Below, piece by piece: positions 22,915 to 32,298 of a DNA stretch of 64,000 nucleotides. A program made the position numbers and the translations under genes. A model generated the notes under the pieces. That model was not told where the DNA came from, ran no database searches, and was given only the letters and a program-made list of their open reading frames with translations. This DNA comes from Pedobacter sp. BMA (lineage in GTDB: Bacteria; Bacteroidota; Bacteroidia; Sphingobacteriales; Sphingobacteriaceae): the NCBI RefSeq assembly GCF_001027745.1, contig NZ_LECU01000006.1, forward strand, positions 124,001 to 188,000, read 5' to 3'. Each line of letters begins with the position of its first letter. Positions within the stretch are counted from its first letter, which is position 1.

Positions 22915-24777
22915 TTGAGCACTTTAATTGCGGCAGAAAGCTTGGGTCATGGTTATCACGACGAATGGCTATTTAAAAACTTAACCCTCGGGATCAATTC
23001 AGGGCAGCGCGTAGCGTTAGTTGGAATTAATGGTGCTGGAAAGAGCACACTCCTAAAACTATTGGCAGAAAGGTTTCCTCCACTTGAAGGAAAAATTGTG
23101 AAAAACAAATCGGTAAAAATTGGATTTCTCGACCAGGAGCCCCAGTTTAACGATGGATATTCTATTAGTGATTTTATTTTTTCACTGGAAAATAAGCAGC
23201 AACAGCTGATAAAAGAATATGAAGAATTAATTGAGCAAGAGAACCCTGATGATAAAGCACTCAATAGGTTATATGAAGAATTAAGTGAACATAATGCCTG
23301 GGAATACGAACATGAGATTAAGACCATCCTTAACCGCATGGGCATTACCCATCTTCAGCAGAAGATTGCGACACTTTCCGGCGGACAGCGCAAAAGGCTT
23401 GCTTTGGCCAAACTACTTATTGAAGATCCTGAAATCCTGGTTCTGGATGAACCTACCAACCATCTTGATATCGACACCATAGAATGGCTGGAAAAATTGC
23501 TCACTACGGGTCAGAAAACAATTCTATTGGTTACACACGACCGGTACTTTTTAGATAATGTATGTAATACAATTGTTGAGTTAGACGGTGGAAAGATATT
23601 CAACTACAATGGAAACTATGCTTACTTCCTTGAGAAAAAAGCTGAAAGGGAGGCATTGGATTCAACGGTGCTTCATAAAAACCAGCAGTTACTAAAGAAA
23701 GAACTTGAATGGATGAGGAGAATGCCTCAGGCCAGAGCAACGAAATCGCAAGCAAGGATTGATGCCTTTTACGACCTGGAGGAAAAAACCAAGAAAAAAT
23801 CAGATACAGGAAGCATTACCCTAAAAATGAAAATGTCACGTCAGGGCGGCAAGATTATTGAATTGGATCATATAAAAAAGGGATTCGATGGTCGTGAAAT
23901 TATCAATGATTTCAGCTATACATTTAAAAAAGGCGACCGTATTGGATTAGCCGGTAAAAATGGTACTGGTAAATCTACCTTGTTAAATATAATCACCAGT
24001 AACCTTAATCCCGACTCGGGAACTGTTGACACCGGAGAAACAACAGTTTTTGGATACTATAAACAGGGCGGATTAACATTCGATCCAAAAGAGCGTGTTA
24101 TCGACGTTGTTAAATCCGATGCCGAATATATTAAGATGGCTGATGGATCGGTGATTACTGCCTCTGCCCTACTTACACTTTTTCTATTTCCACCAAAGAA
24201 ACAACATGGCATGGTAGAAAAATTAAGTGGTGGCGAAAAGAAGCGCTTGAATCTGATGAAAGTATTGATGCAAAATCCAAACTTTTTGATCCTGGATGAG
24301 CCGACCAACGACCTGGATATAGATACCCTAAATGTATTGGAGGAATTCCTTGAAAACTTCCCCGGTATTTTAATGCTGGTATCGCACGACAGGTACCTGC
24401 TAGATAAGATGAGCGAACAGTTGTTCATTATGGAGGGAGAAGGCGTAGTTAAAATATATAACGGCAATTATTCAGAATACCGTTTAAGCTTAGATCAACC
24501 AAAAATAAAAACAGAAAGCAAAAAAGCTCCTGTCACTGTTGTAGAATCAGTTCCTGTCAAAGCTGTAAAGAAGCTAAGTTTTAAGGAACAAAAGGAACTA
24601 GAGGAAAGTGAAAAAGGAATGTCTGATACAGAGCACAGCATTGCCAAGTTAAATGAAACACTATTAAAAATAGATGCTACAGACTATATCAAAATTCAGG
24701 AAATTTCTGACGAAATAGTAAATCTTAAACTAAAGCTTGATGATTATACCCTGCGCTGGTTGGAGCTTTCTGAATAA
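22915..24777 (+). CDS. ABC-F family ATPase (Uup-like)
   Basis: This 620-residue soluble protein has two ABC domains and no TM segments. The first has GINGAGKST near 38, LSGGQRKR near 155 and ILVLDEPTNHLD. The linker contains the basic MRRMPQARATKSQAR segment. The second has GKNGTGKST, LSGGEKKR and FLILDEPTNDLD. A C-terminal coiled coil (about 555-618) is typical of Uup-type members, which act on the ribosome or on DNA integrity. The start is a TTG, since no in-frame ATG precedes the conserved N-terminus. A TACTTTTG -7 box lies 38 nt upstream. It sits between ybeY and mnmG. Confidence 0.92.
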   Translation: MSTLIAAESLGHGYHDEWLFKNLTLGINSGQRVALVGINGAGKSTLLKLLAERFPPLEGKIVKNKSVKIGFLDQEPQFNDGYSISDFIFSLENKQQQLIKEYEELIEQENPDDKALNRLYEELSEHNAWEYEHEIKTILNRMGITHLQQKIATLSGGQRKRLALAKLLIEDPEILVLDEPTNHLDIDTIEWLEKLLTTGQKTILLVTHDRYFLDNVCNTIVELDGGKIFNYNGNYAYFLEKKAEREALDSTVLHKNQQLLKKELEWMRRMPQARATKSQARIDAFYDLEEKTKKKSDTGSITLKMKMSRQGGKIIELDHIKKGFDGREIINDFSYTFKKGDRIGLAGKNGTGKSTLLNIITSNLNPDSGTVDTGETTVFGYYKQGGLTFDPKERVIDVVKSDAEYIKMADGSVITASALLTLFLFPPKKQHGMVEKLSGGEKKRLNLMKVLMQNPNFLILDEPTNDLDIDTLNVLEEFLENFPGILMLVSHDRYLLDKMSEQLFIMEGEGVVKIYNGNYSEYRLSLDQPKIKTESKKAPVTVVESVPVKAVKKLSFKEQKELEESEKGMSDTEHSIAKLNETLLKIDATDYIKIQEISDEIVNLKLKLDDYTLRWLELSE

Positions 24778-24803
24778 ATAATTTGAACCTAATGTCAACG
24801 TGA

Positions 24804-24819
24804 TGTTTCACGTGGAACG
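24804..24819. other. parS-like centromere site 1
   Basis: TGTTTCACGTGGAACG differs from the palindromic parS core TGTTYCACGTGRAACA only in its last base. ParB-family CTPases bind such sites to organise chromosome segregation, usually near the replication origin. It lies 27 nt after the ABC-F stop. Confidence 0.8.
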
Positions 24820-24865
24820 TTATTAAGATAAATTAAATATCTTTAGATTAAGATAAAATACACAA

Positions 24866-24881
24866 TGTTCCACGTGGAACA
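24866..24881. other. parS-like centromere site 2 (perfect palindrome)
   Basis: TGTTCCACGTGGAACA is a perfect 16-bp palindrome and equals the classical bacterial parS consensus. It lies 62 nt from site 1 (start to start) and only 15 nt ahead of the mnmG start codon. It may therefore also affect mnmG transcription. Confidence 0.88.
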
Positions 24882-24896
24882 TGGAAGAATATTATT

Positions 24897-26759
24897 ATGT
24901 TTTCAAAATACGATTTAATTGTTGTTGGTGCCGGACATGCAGGCTGCGAAGCTGCTGCTGCTGCTGCCAACCTGGGATCTTCAGTTTTACTCATTACGAT
25001 GAATATGGGGGTAATTGCCCAAATGAGTTGTAATCCTGCTATGGGTGGTGTAGCTAAAGGTCAGATAGTGCGAGAGGTTGATGCCATGGGTGGATACTCA
25101 GGAATAATATCTGATAAGTCGACCATCCAGTTTAGAATGCTTAACAAATCGAAAGGCCCCGCCATGTGGAGTCCAAGAGCACAAATAGACAGGATGCGCT
25201 TTGCTGAAGAATGGAGACTAGCGTTGGAGAGGACACCTAACGTAGACATTTGGCAAGATAATGTAGTGGGACTTCTAGTGAAGGATAACACCGTTTATGG
25301 TGTTAAAACATCTTTGGGAATTGAGGTTGAAAGTACAGCTGTTGTATTAACCAACGGAACCTTTCTGAATGGGGTAATGCATATTGGCGAGAAAAAATTC
25401 GGTGGAGGCAGAACAGCAGAAAGGGCATCCACAGGCATCACTGAGCAACTGGTAGAGCTAGGTATGGAGTCTGGAAGAATGAAAACCGGAACTCCTCCAC
25501 GCGTTGATGGCAGAAGTTTGGATTACTCTAAAATGGAAGAACAATGGGGAGATGAAAACCCAGGAAAATTTTCATTTACCGATACAGAAGTTTCAAAAGA
25601 TCAAAGGTGTTGCTGGATTACCTATACCAATGATGAGGTGCATGAAACTTTAAAAGAAGGATTTGAGAAATCACCGATGTTTACCGGTAGAATCAAAGGA
25701 CTCGGCCCCAGGTATTGCCCATCAATTGAAGATAAGATTAATAGGTTTGCAGAAAGAAACAGGCATCAGATTTTTGTTGAACCTGAAGGGTGGAATACCT
25801 GTGAAATTTATGTAAACGGTTTCTCTACTTCCTTACCCGAAGATGTACAATTCAAAGCACTACGCTTAATACCTGGTTTCGAAAATGCAAAAATGTTCAG
25901 ACCGGGCTATGCCATTGAATATGATTTCTTTCCTCCTACCCAACTATCTTTAACGCTGGAAACTAAATTAATCAGCAATCTTTTTCTTGCCGGCCAGATC
26001 AATGGAACAACAGGATACGAAGAAGCGGCCTGCCAGGGTTTTATGGCCGGTATAAATGCCCATCAAAAAATAACCGATAAGCATGAGCTGATTATGAAAA
26101 GATCGGAGAGTTATATTGGTGTATTGATTGATGACCTGGTTACCAAAGGGACTGAAGAGCCTTACAGGATGTTTACCTCCAGGGCAGAGCATAGACTTTT
26201 ATTAAGGCAAGATAATGCAGATATACGCCTCACTCCTATCGGACATCAACTTGGATTAATATCTGACGAGAGATTAGAAAAAGTCAACAAAAAAATTGAA
26301 CATGCAGATGCATTGGTTAAATTTACTAAAACTCAGGGGATTGACATGAATGATGCAAATCCGATGCTTGAGCAGGTGGGTTCAAGCGTGCTTACACAGA
26401 ATGTCAAAATCCATAGTCTAGTTGGAAGGCCACACGTTGGTCTACACGATCTGATTAAAGTAAGCGAACCATTAGCCAAAGCAACGAATGAACTCGACAC
26501 AGAAACCATTGAACAGGCAGAAATCAAAATAAAATACGAAAGCTATTTTGAAAAAGAAAATGAGATTGTAGCCAAGATGCAGAAAATGGAAGATAGAGAA
26601 ATAAATCCTGATTTTGACTATAATAAAATTGTATCTCTTTCAAAAGAGGCCAGGGAAAAATTATTCAAGATCAAACCGCGTACATTGGGTCAAGCTTCAA
26701 GAATTTCAGGTGTTTCTCCTTCAGATATATCGGTTTTAATGGTTTATATAACTAAATAA
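24897..26759 (+). CDS. mnmG: tRNA uridine-5-carboxymethylaminomethyl synthesis enzyme MnmG (GidA)
   Basis: This 620-residue FAD-dependent protein, with MnmE, builds the (carboxymethyl)aminomethyl group on wobble U34 of tRNAs. The N-terminal dinucleotide fold [10 protein letters not shown] is at 10-19. Other blocks are [25 protein letters not shown] residues, [11 protein letters not shown] and [13 protein letters not shown]-terminal helices contain the [16 protein letters not shown] and [15 protein letters not shown] family signatures. The length is standard. In many bacteria gidA lies near the origin and par genes, which agrees with the parS sites just upstream. Confidence 0.97.
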   Translation: MFSKYDLIVVGAGHAGCEAAAAAANLGSSVLLITMNMGVIAQMSCNPAMGGVAKGQIVREVDAMGGYSGIISDKSTIQFRMLNKSKGPAMWSPRAQIDRMRFAEEWRLALERTPNVDIWQDNVVGLLVKDNTVYGVKTSLGIEVESTAVVLTNGTFLNGVMHIGEKKFGGGRTAERASTGITEQLVELGMESGRMKTGTPPRVDGRSLDYSKMEEQWGDENPGKFSFTDTEVSKDQRCCWITYTNDEVHETLKEGFEKSPMFTGRIKGLGPRYCPSIEDKINRFAERNRHQIFVEPEGWNTCEIYVNGFSTSLPEDVQFKALRLIPGFENAKMFRPGYAIEYDFFPPTQLSLTLETKLISNLFLAGQINGTTGYEEAACQGFMAGINAHQKITDKHELIMKRSESYIGVLIDDLVTKGTEEPYRMFTSRAEHRLLLRQDNADIRLTPIGHQLGLISDERLEKVNKKIEHADALVKFTKTQGIDMNDANPMLEQVGSSVLTQNVKIHSLVGRPHVGLHDLIKVSEPLAKATNELDTETIEQAEIKIKYESYFEKENEIVAKMQKMEDREINPDFDYNKIVSLSKEAREKLFKIKPRTLGQASRISGVSPSDISVLMVYITK

Positions 26760-26880
26760 CTGTAAATCAATTACTTAACATAGAAAATAGTAACTTAAAA
26801 TAAAGCATTTTAAGCGATTAAAAACAATTTTTAATATTAAGGTTCCAAAAACAGTAAAAATTCATTAGAACGATTAAAAC

Positions 26881-28620
26881 ATGCTAAAAATAAAAGACCA
26901 ATATTTTAACCTTGGAAATTTTATAACATTAACATTGTTGCTATTATTTTTTGGTTGTGCAAGTATTCAAAGTCCTCAGGGTGGACCGAAAGATACAAAG
27001 CCACCAAAAATATTAAGCATGGTTCCAAAAAATCAAACCCGCAATTTTAAAGCAAAAAAAATCATAATTGAGTTTGACGAATACTTTAATATAAAAGATG
27101 AATACAAGGAATTTTCAATTTCTCCAGATCAGGAGACCGCACCAATATTAAAGAAGCGCCAAAAGCGTTTAGAAGTTGAACTTCAAGATTCCCTGGAAAA
27201 AAATACTACCTACACATTAAATTTCGGAAAATCAATAGCCGACGTAAATGAGGGAAATGTTGTAAAAAATCTTTCCTACGTTTTTTCTACCGGCCCTGAA
27301 ATTGATTCGCTATATATTTCAGGAAGGGTAATCAATTCTCTTACTGCAGAATTAGAAAAAGATGTTACCGTATTTATTCTTCCGGTAGAGAGGGACACAT
27401 TATTTGGGAAGAAACGACCATCAATTTATACTACTACTGATAGTGCGGGAAATTACAGATTAAGCAATTTGCGAAAGGGGTCTTACAAACTATATGCGCT
27501 GAAAGAAAATAGTGGCGGGGGTGATAAAATTTACCAGCAATTGAATGATGAAATAGGATTTGTTAAAGAACCGTTGGTTATTGACAAAAACCTGGAAAAC
27601 CAGAATATAAAGATTTTCAAAGAACTGGCATCTGATTTCAGAGTATTAGAAAGAAAACTAAACCCAGATGGCAGTATTTTAATTACTGTCAATCAGCAGC
27701 TTAAGAATCCAAAAGTTACTGTTATGGACCCGCCTACCCTTGATGCTACAAAATATCTTCACTTTAACAAAACAAACGATACCGCGAAAGTATGGCTCAC
27801 TGATTTAAGTTTTGACTCCGTTAAACTCGCCATACAGGACAAGGGGAAGGTGCTTCAAACCGTAAGTTTAACCAGAGGTAAAAAAGACACCTATACGAGG
27901 GAGCTCACCATCAGTGATAATACAAGTAATGGAAAGCTAAATCCTTATCAGCGGTACACGCTATCTTTTCCATTCCCTATAACTGCTGCAGATCAATCCA
28001 AAATTATTCTTCTGGAAGACTCAGTTAAGAGAACTAATTTTCAGCTGGTGAAAGATAGTACAGATTTTCTGAAATACTATATTATATACCCTTGGAAGGT
28101 TAAAAAACCTTATGATATTAAATTTTTAGCAGGAACATTTTCGGCAATATTCAATACTAAAAATAAAGACGCCAGCAAACGATTTAATCTGGAAACAACA
28201 GATAGCTATGGAACCCTTGCACTTAAAATAGAGATCCCGGATACAACCAAAACATATATTGTTGACTTTATAGATGAGAAGAAAAATTCAATAAAATCAA
28301 CTGTAATTGCAAAAAACAGTACTATAAATTTTGCGAACTACCCTGCTGGAAAATATTTCATAAGAGTTGTTTATGACGATAACAAGAATGGAATATGGGA
28401 CACCGGAGACGTTAAATCTGGCACCCAACCAGAAAAAATCTGGTATTCAACTACAGAAATGTCGCTTAGAGCCAACTGGGAAAGAGAAGAAAAAATCAGC
28501 ATCCCATTAACAGCACCTGAAATACAGGAGACAAGCATCTTTCAACAGAAAAATGAGGATCAAAATAAAAATGAGCGTTCAGGATTAAGCAATCCCCCAA
28601 ACAACACCAGAAAAAATTAG
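26881..28620 (+). CDS. Ig-like domain (Big_5) lipoprotein
   Basis: This 579-residue protein has a hydrophobic N-terminus ending in a lipobox (FFGCAS; Cys near 26), so it is probably anchored in the outer membrane. The segment after it (SPQGGPKDTKPPKI) starts a Bacterial Ig-like Big_5 domain (about 38-138). Beta-rich and carboxypeptidase-regulatory-like stretches (TTTDSAGNYRLSNLRKGSY, and a late DDNKNGIWDTGD) follow. This family commonly follows mnmG or related genes in Bacteroidota. Its function is unknown; an envelope role is inferred. Confidence 0.88.
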   Translation: MLKIKDQYFNLGNFITLTLLLLFFGCASIQSPQGGPKDTKPPKILSMVPKNQTRNFKAKKIIIEFDEYFNIKDEYKEFSISPDQETAPILKKRQKRLEVELQDSLEKNTTYTLNFGKSIADVNEGNVVKNLSYVFSTGPEIDSLYISGRVINSLTAELEKDVTVFILPVERDTLFGKKRPSIYTTTDSAGNYRLSNLRKGSYKLYALKENSGGGDKIYQQLNDEIGFVKEPLVIDKNLENQNIKIFKELASDFRVLERKLNPDGSILITVNQQLKNPKVTVMDPPTLDATKYLHFNKTNDTAKVWLTDLSFDSVKLAIQDKGKVLQTVSLTRGKKDTYTRELTISDNTSNGKLNPYQRYTLSFPFPITAADQSKIILLEDSVKRTNFQLVKDSTDFLKYYIIYPWKVKKPYDIKFLAGTFSAIFNTKNKDASKRFNLETTDSYGTLALKIEIPDTTKTYIVDFIDEKKNSIKSTVIAKNSTINFANYPAGKYFIRVVYDDNKNGIWDTGDVKSGTQPEKIWYSTTEMSLRANWEREEKISIPLTAPEIQETSIFQQKNEDQNKNERSGLSNPPNNTRKN

Positions 28621-28623
28621 AAA

Positions 28624-29133
28624 CTATTTAAACCAGTCAGCATACATGACATAGTTATCTGGTAATTTATTTAATAAAGCCCGTTGCTCATCAGTAATGG
28701 GCTTTATTTTTTTTGCAGGAGCCCCCGCATAAATATGGCCGGATTCGCAATGTGTATTTTCTAAAACTACCGAACCAGCAGCAATAATGCAATAAGGTTC
28801 AACGATCGCCTTATCCATAACAATTGCTCCCATCCCGATTAATACATTATCATGAACTGTGCAGCCATGTACAATAGCGTTGTGACCAACTGATACACGA
28901 TTACCTATTAGCGTAGCAGCTTTAAGATATGTGGCATGTATTACTGCTCCGTCCTGTATATTAGATTCATTACCTATAGTAATGGAATTAACATCGCCTC
29001 TTACTACAGCATTAAACCAAACAGAACAGTTGTTACCGATGGTGACATCACCTACAATGGTTGCATTCTCTGCGATAAAAACATCAGCCCCCAGCTGTGG
29101 CGATTTATCTTTTACGGGAAGTATTAATGGCAT
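28624..29133 (-). CDS. Gamma-type carbonic anhydrase family protein
   Basis: This 169-residue left-handed beta-helix protein has hexapeptide repeats (ATIVGDVTIGNNCSVWFNAVVRGD..., SVGHNAIVHGCTV, LIGMGAIV). The His residues of HATYL, GHNAIVHG line up with zinc ligands of Cam/CamH and YrdA proteins. Members may be carbonic anhydrases or have lost activity, and transferase-like relatives exist. It ends 3 nt from the convergent stop of the lipoprotein gene and is monocistronic. Confidence 0.92.
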   Translation of the reverse strand: MPLILPVKDKSPQLGADVFIAENATIVGDVTIGNNCSVWFNAVVRGDVNSITIGNESNIQDGAVIHATYLKAATLIGNRVSVGHNAIVHGCTVHDNVLIGMGAIVMDKAIVEPYCIIAAGSVVLENTHCESGHIYAGAPAKKIKPITDEQRALLNKLPDNYVMYADWFK

Positions 29134-29197
29134 TATTGCTCGTCTAAAGATTTACGAAAGTTGTTAATTTGAGTGGATAATAAGGTACTACTGAGTA

Positions 29198-30784
29198 TTA
29201 AAAGACTGTATCTACCAGTTCATTTGCATGTTTAGGATAATCCGTAGTATAATGTAATCCCCTACTCTCTTTGCGTTGCATGGCGGATTTGATTACAAGG
29301 TAGGCCGTTTGAATCACATTCCTAAGCTCACACAGTTTTACAGATACCTTATTCCTTTTGTAAAATTCTTCTGTTTCCTGATGAATTAAAAACAACCTCC
29401 TGTGCGCCCGCTCCAATCTGAAATCAGAGCGAACAATACCGACATAATCACCCATTATTTTTTGCAGCTCTCTGAGATTATGTGTCACCAAAACATCTTC
29501 GTTACTCTGTGTTACTCCCTTTGAATCCCATTCAGGAATATGATCAGGTATTACATTGTTCTCAAAGTTCTCAATAGCATCCTGATAAATACGGTGAGCA
29601 AAGACTGTAGCTTCCAGCAAAGAATTTGAAGCCAGCCTGTTAGCTCCATGTAAACCAGTTGATGAACATTCTCCGCAGGCATAAAGATTTCTAATTGAAG
29701 ATCTGCCATACTCATCAACCAGAATTCCTCCGCACATATAATGAGATGCAGGAGTAACAGGGATATAATCTTTCGTCATATCAATACCTATAGAAAGGCA
29801 TTTCGCATAGATGTTTGGAAAATGTTTTAATATATCAGCCTTGCTACGCATGGTAATATCGAGGTAAACAAAATCATCACCAGACTTTTTCATTTCATTA
29901 TCCACTGCGCGGGCCACAATATCACGTGGAGCAAGGGACTTACGTTCATCATACTCGTGCATAAACTCCTCGCCATTCTTGCGCCTCAAAACACCCCCAA
30001 AGCCTCTCACAGCTTCGGATATTAAGAATGACGGATACTCGCCAGGATGATATAAAGCGGTAGGATGAAACTGGATAAACTCCATATTCCTAACTTTCCC
30101 CTTGGCACGATATACCATTGCCATACCATCACCTGTAGCTATAACAGGGTTTGTGGTGGCGGAATAGACATGCCCAGCGCCTCCGGAAGCCATCACAGTC
30201 ACGTTTGCCACAATCTTTTCCACATCGTTAAGCTCTGTATTAAAGGCATATACGCCATAACAGTTAATATCTTCAGTACGTTTATCAACAAACTCACCCA
30301 GGTGATGCTGGGTAATTAACTCCAGTGCAAAGTAGTGTGTTAATATCTCTATGTTGGAATTCTCATGAATCTCTTTTAGTAAAACCCTTTCAATCTCGTA
30401 TCCGGTGATGTCTTTATAGTGTAAAACACGGTGTTCAGAGTGACCTCCTTCTTTGGCAAGATCATAAAATCCAGAGTTGTCTTTATCGAAGTTTATACCA
30501 TAATCAATGATCTCCTGAATACGCTGAGGTCCCTCTTTTACAACGATTTCCACAATTTTTTCGTCGCATAATCCATCGCCGGCAATGAGCGTATCCTGTA
30601 TATGTTTTTCGAAAGAATCATCTTTATCAACAACAACAGCAACGCCTCCCTGGGCATATTTAGTATTAGATTCATCTTCGTTTGACTTGGTAACAATTAA
30701 CACCTTACCATATTTTGCAGCTTTGAGTGCAAAACTCAAACCTGCTATACCTGAACCAATTACCAGAAAATTGACTTTTCTCAT
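29198..30784 (-). CDS. nadB: L-aspartate oxidase
   Basis: This 528-residue flavoenzyme oxidises L-aspartate to iminoaspartate, the first step of de novo NAD synthesis. The FAD fold VIGSGIAGLSFALKAA is at 7-22. Other blocks are SNTKYAQGGVAVV, EFIQFHPTALYHPG (active-site His), the SEAVRGFGGVLRR motif, HYMCGGILVDEYGR and ECSSTGLHGANRLASNSLLE. The helical C-terminal domain is intact. It is divergent from nadA across a 450-nt gap that contains a palindrome. nadC is not in the window. Confidence 0.96.
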   Translation of the reverse strand: MRKVNFLVIGSGIAGLSFALKAAKYGKVLIVTKSNEDESNTKYAQGGVAVVVDKDDSFEKHIQDTLIAGDGLCDEKIVEIVVKEGPQRIQEIIDYGINFDKDNSGFYDLAKEGGHSEHRVLHYKDITGYEIERVLLKEIHENSNIEILTHYFALELITQHHLGEFVDKRTEDINCYGVYAFNTELNDVEKIVANVTVMASGGAGHVYSATTNPVIATGDGMAMVYRAKGKVRNMEFIQFHPTALYHPGEYPSFLISEAVRGFGGVLRRKNGEEFMHEYDERKSLAPRDIVARAVDNEMKKSGDDFVYLDITMRSKADILKHFPNIYAKCLSIGIDMTKDYIPVTPASHYMCGGILVDEYGRSSIRNLYACGECSSTGLHGANRLASNSLLEATVFAHRIYQDAIENFENNVIPDHIPEWDSKGVTQSNEDVLVTHNLRELQKIMGDYVGIVRSDFRLERAHRRLFLIHQETEEFYKRNKVSVKLCELRNVIQTAYLVIKSAMQRKESRGLHYTTDYPKHANELVDTVF

Positions 30785-31234
30785 TTAAAAAACATTTACT
30801 TTATCAACGATGTTGATAAATATAGAACAACTGTTAGCATCATGTATAAATAATACTAACAAATAAATTTGAATGTTTAAAGCTACTGTAAAAAGACAAT
30901 TTGCCACAATCTTTTGCGCAATTTTTAAGCTACTTTATACAAGTAATTAACTTTTCACACACTTATAAACAATTAACATTCTGTTATTGATAAATTTTGC
31001 CTCAATGTTAGATAGTGCTGAAAATCAATCTTATCATATTATAAAAATGTAATGCAAATGTTAGTAAACGATTAACAACTTACATTAACGAACTTTTTTT
31101 TGAAACTTGCCAACAATACTAACACACTAATAAACAAACAAAGATTTATTTAAATAAAATACTTATTAATTATTGAGACGTGGAAAGCTTTATCTTTGAG
31201 CCTCGTCAAAAATTCAAAAAAGGAAAGCCGGATA
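30785..31234. other. AT-rich divergent nadB-nadA intergenic region
   Basis: A 450-nt gene-free stretch, strikingly AT-rich. It holds the palindrome at 30800-30820, a plus-strand TAAATTTG box near 30865 and the nadA -7 box TATCTTTG at 31191-31198. It also has a few loose DnaA-box-like 9-mers (TTATCAACA, CTTTTCACA). No coding sequence or riboswitch is recognised. Confidence 0.5.
30800..30820. promoter_or_regulatory. 21-bp perfect palindrome upstream of nadB
   Basis: TTTATCAAC-GAT-GTTGATAAA (9-3-9) is centred about 26 nt ahead of the nadB start, which is a good place for a repressor operator. No regulator is assigned. The motif does not match the NadR, NiaR or NadQ patterns I know. Confidence 0.5.
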
Positions 31235-32233
31235 ATGAACATAGATGTATTAGAAGAAATCAATAAAAAAGGTTTCGTAGAAGAAGACATTGATCCTACT
31301 TTGGATCTGTTTGCTGAAATAGAGAAATTAAAGAAAGAAAAAAATGCCATTATACTGGCTCACTATTACCAGGAGCCTGATATACAGGATATTGCTGATT
31401 ATATTGGTGACAGTTTAGGCTTATCTCAGGAAGCAGCTAAAACAGATGCGGACATAATTGTTTTTGCAGGGGTACATTTTATGGCCGAAACTGCAAAGAT
31501 TTTATCTCCGGGTAAAAAGGTTTTGTTACCCGATGTTAAGGCTGGTTGTTCACTGGCCGACAGTTGTCCACCTCATTTGTTTAGAAAGTTCAAGGAAAAG
31601 TATCCTGATCATCTGGTAATTACCTATGTAAACTGCACTGCTGAACTGAAAGCTTTAAGTGATATTGTTTGTACGTCGACGAATGCAGTTCAGATTGTAG
31701 AGAGTTTACCAAAAGATCAAAAAATAATTTTTGGGCCGGATAGAAATCTCGGTGCTTATGTTGCCAAAAAAACGGGTAGAGATCTGGTATTGTGGAATGG
31801 AGCCTGTATGGTTCACGAAATCTTCTCGAAAGAAAAAATCACCCGCCTAAAGGAACGTCATCCGAATGCTAAATTTATTGCGCACCCTGAATGTGAGGAG
31901 GCTGTTCTTCAGATGGCTGATTATATTGGTTCTACAACAGGATTGTTGAAATACGCTATTTCAAATCCGGCAACTGAATTTATTGTTGCAACTGAAAGTG
32001 GTATTATTCACCAAATGGAAAAGGCCTGCCCGGATAAAACATTTATTCCGGCACCGCCGAATAACAGCTGTGCCTGCAACGATTGTCCGTATATGAAAAG
32101 AAATACTTTGGAAAAGTTATATTTATGCATTAAGAACGGGACACCGGAAGTTACTGTTCCTGAACATATTATTGAGCAGGCAAGAAAACCTATTCAAAGA
32201 ATGCTGGATATTTCGGCTAAATTGGGCTTATAG
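31235..32233 (+). CDS. nadA: Quinolinate synthase
   Basis: This enzyme of about 332 residues condenses iminoaspartate with dihydroxyacetone phosphate to quinolinate, using a [4Fe-4S] cluster. The [20 protein letters not shown] start, [11 protein letters not shown] (cluster Cys), [16 protein letters not shown] and the C-terminal [15 protein letters not shown] block are present. The in-frame TTG at 31196 overlaps the -7 box TATCTTTG, so the ATG at 31235 is chosen. It works in series with NadB encoded divergently. Confidence 0.95.
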   Translation: MNIDVLEEINKKGFVEEDIDPTLDLFAEIEKLKKEKNAIILAHYYQEPDIQDIADYIGDSLGLSQEAAKTDADIIVFAGVHFMAETAKILSPGKKVLLPDVKAGCSLADSCPPHLFRKFKEKYPDHLVITYVNCTAELKALSDIVCTSTNAVQIVESLPKDQKIIFGPDRNLGAYVAKKTGRDLVLWNGACMVHEIFSKEKITRLKERHPNAKFIAHPECEEAVLQMADYIGSTTGLLKYAISNPATEFIVATESGIIHQMEKACPDKTFIPAPPNNSCACNDCPYMKRNTLEKLYLCIKNGTPEVTVPEHIIEQARKPIQRMLDISAKLGL

Positions 32234-32298
32234 CAAATTTCTACGGAAGCAGGGATTACACGGAATTAGTAGGCTTTGAAACTAAAGAACCGATAAAA

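Noticed and set aside
32234..32298. Possible regulatory leader before the symporter gene
   Set aside because: It is only a 65-nt spacer without hairpin, box or palindrome.
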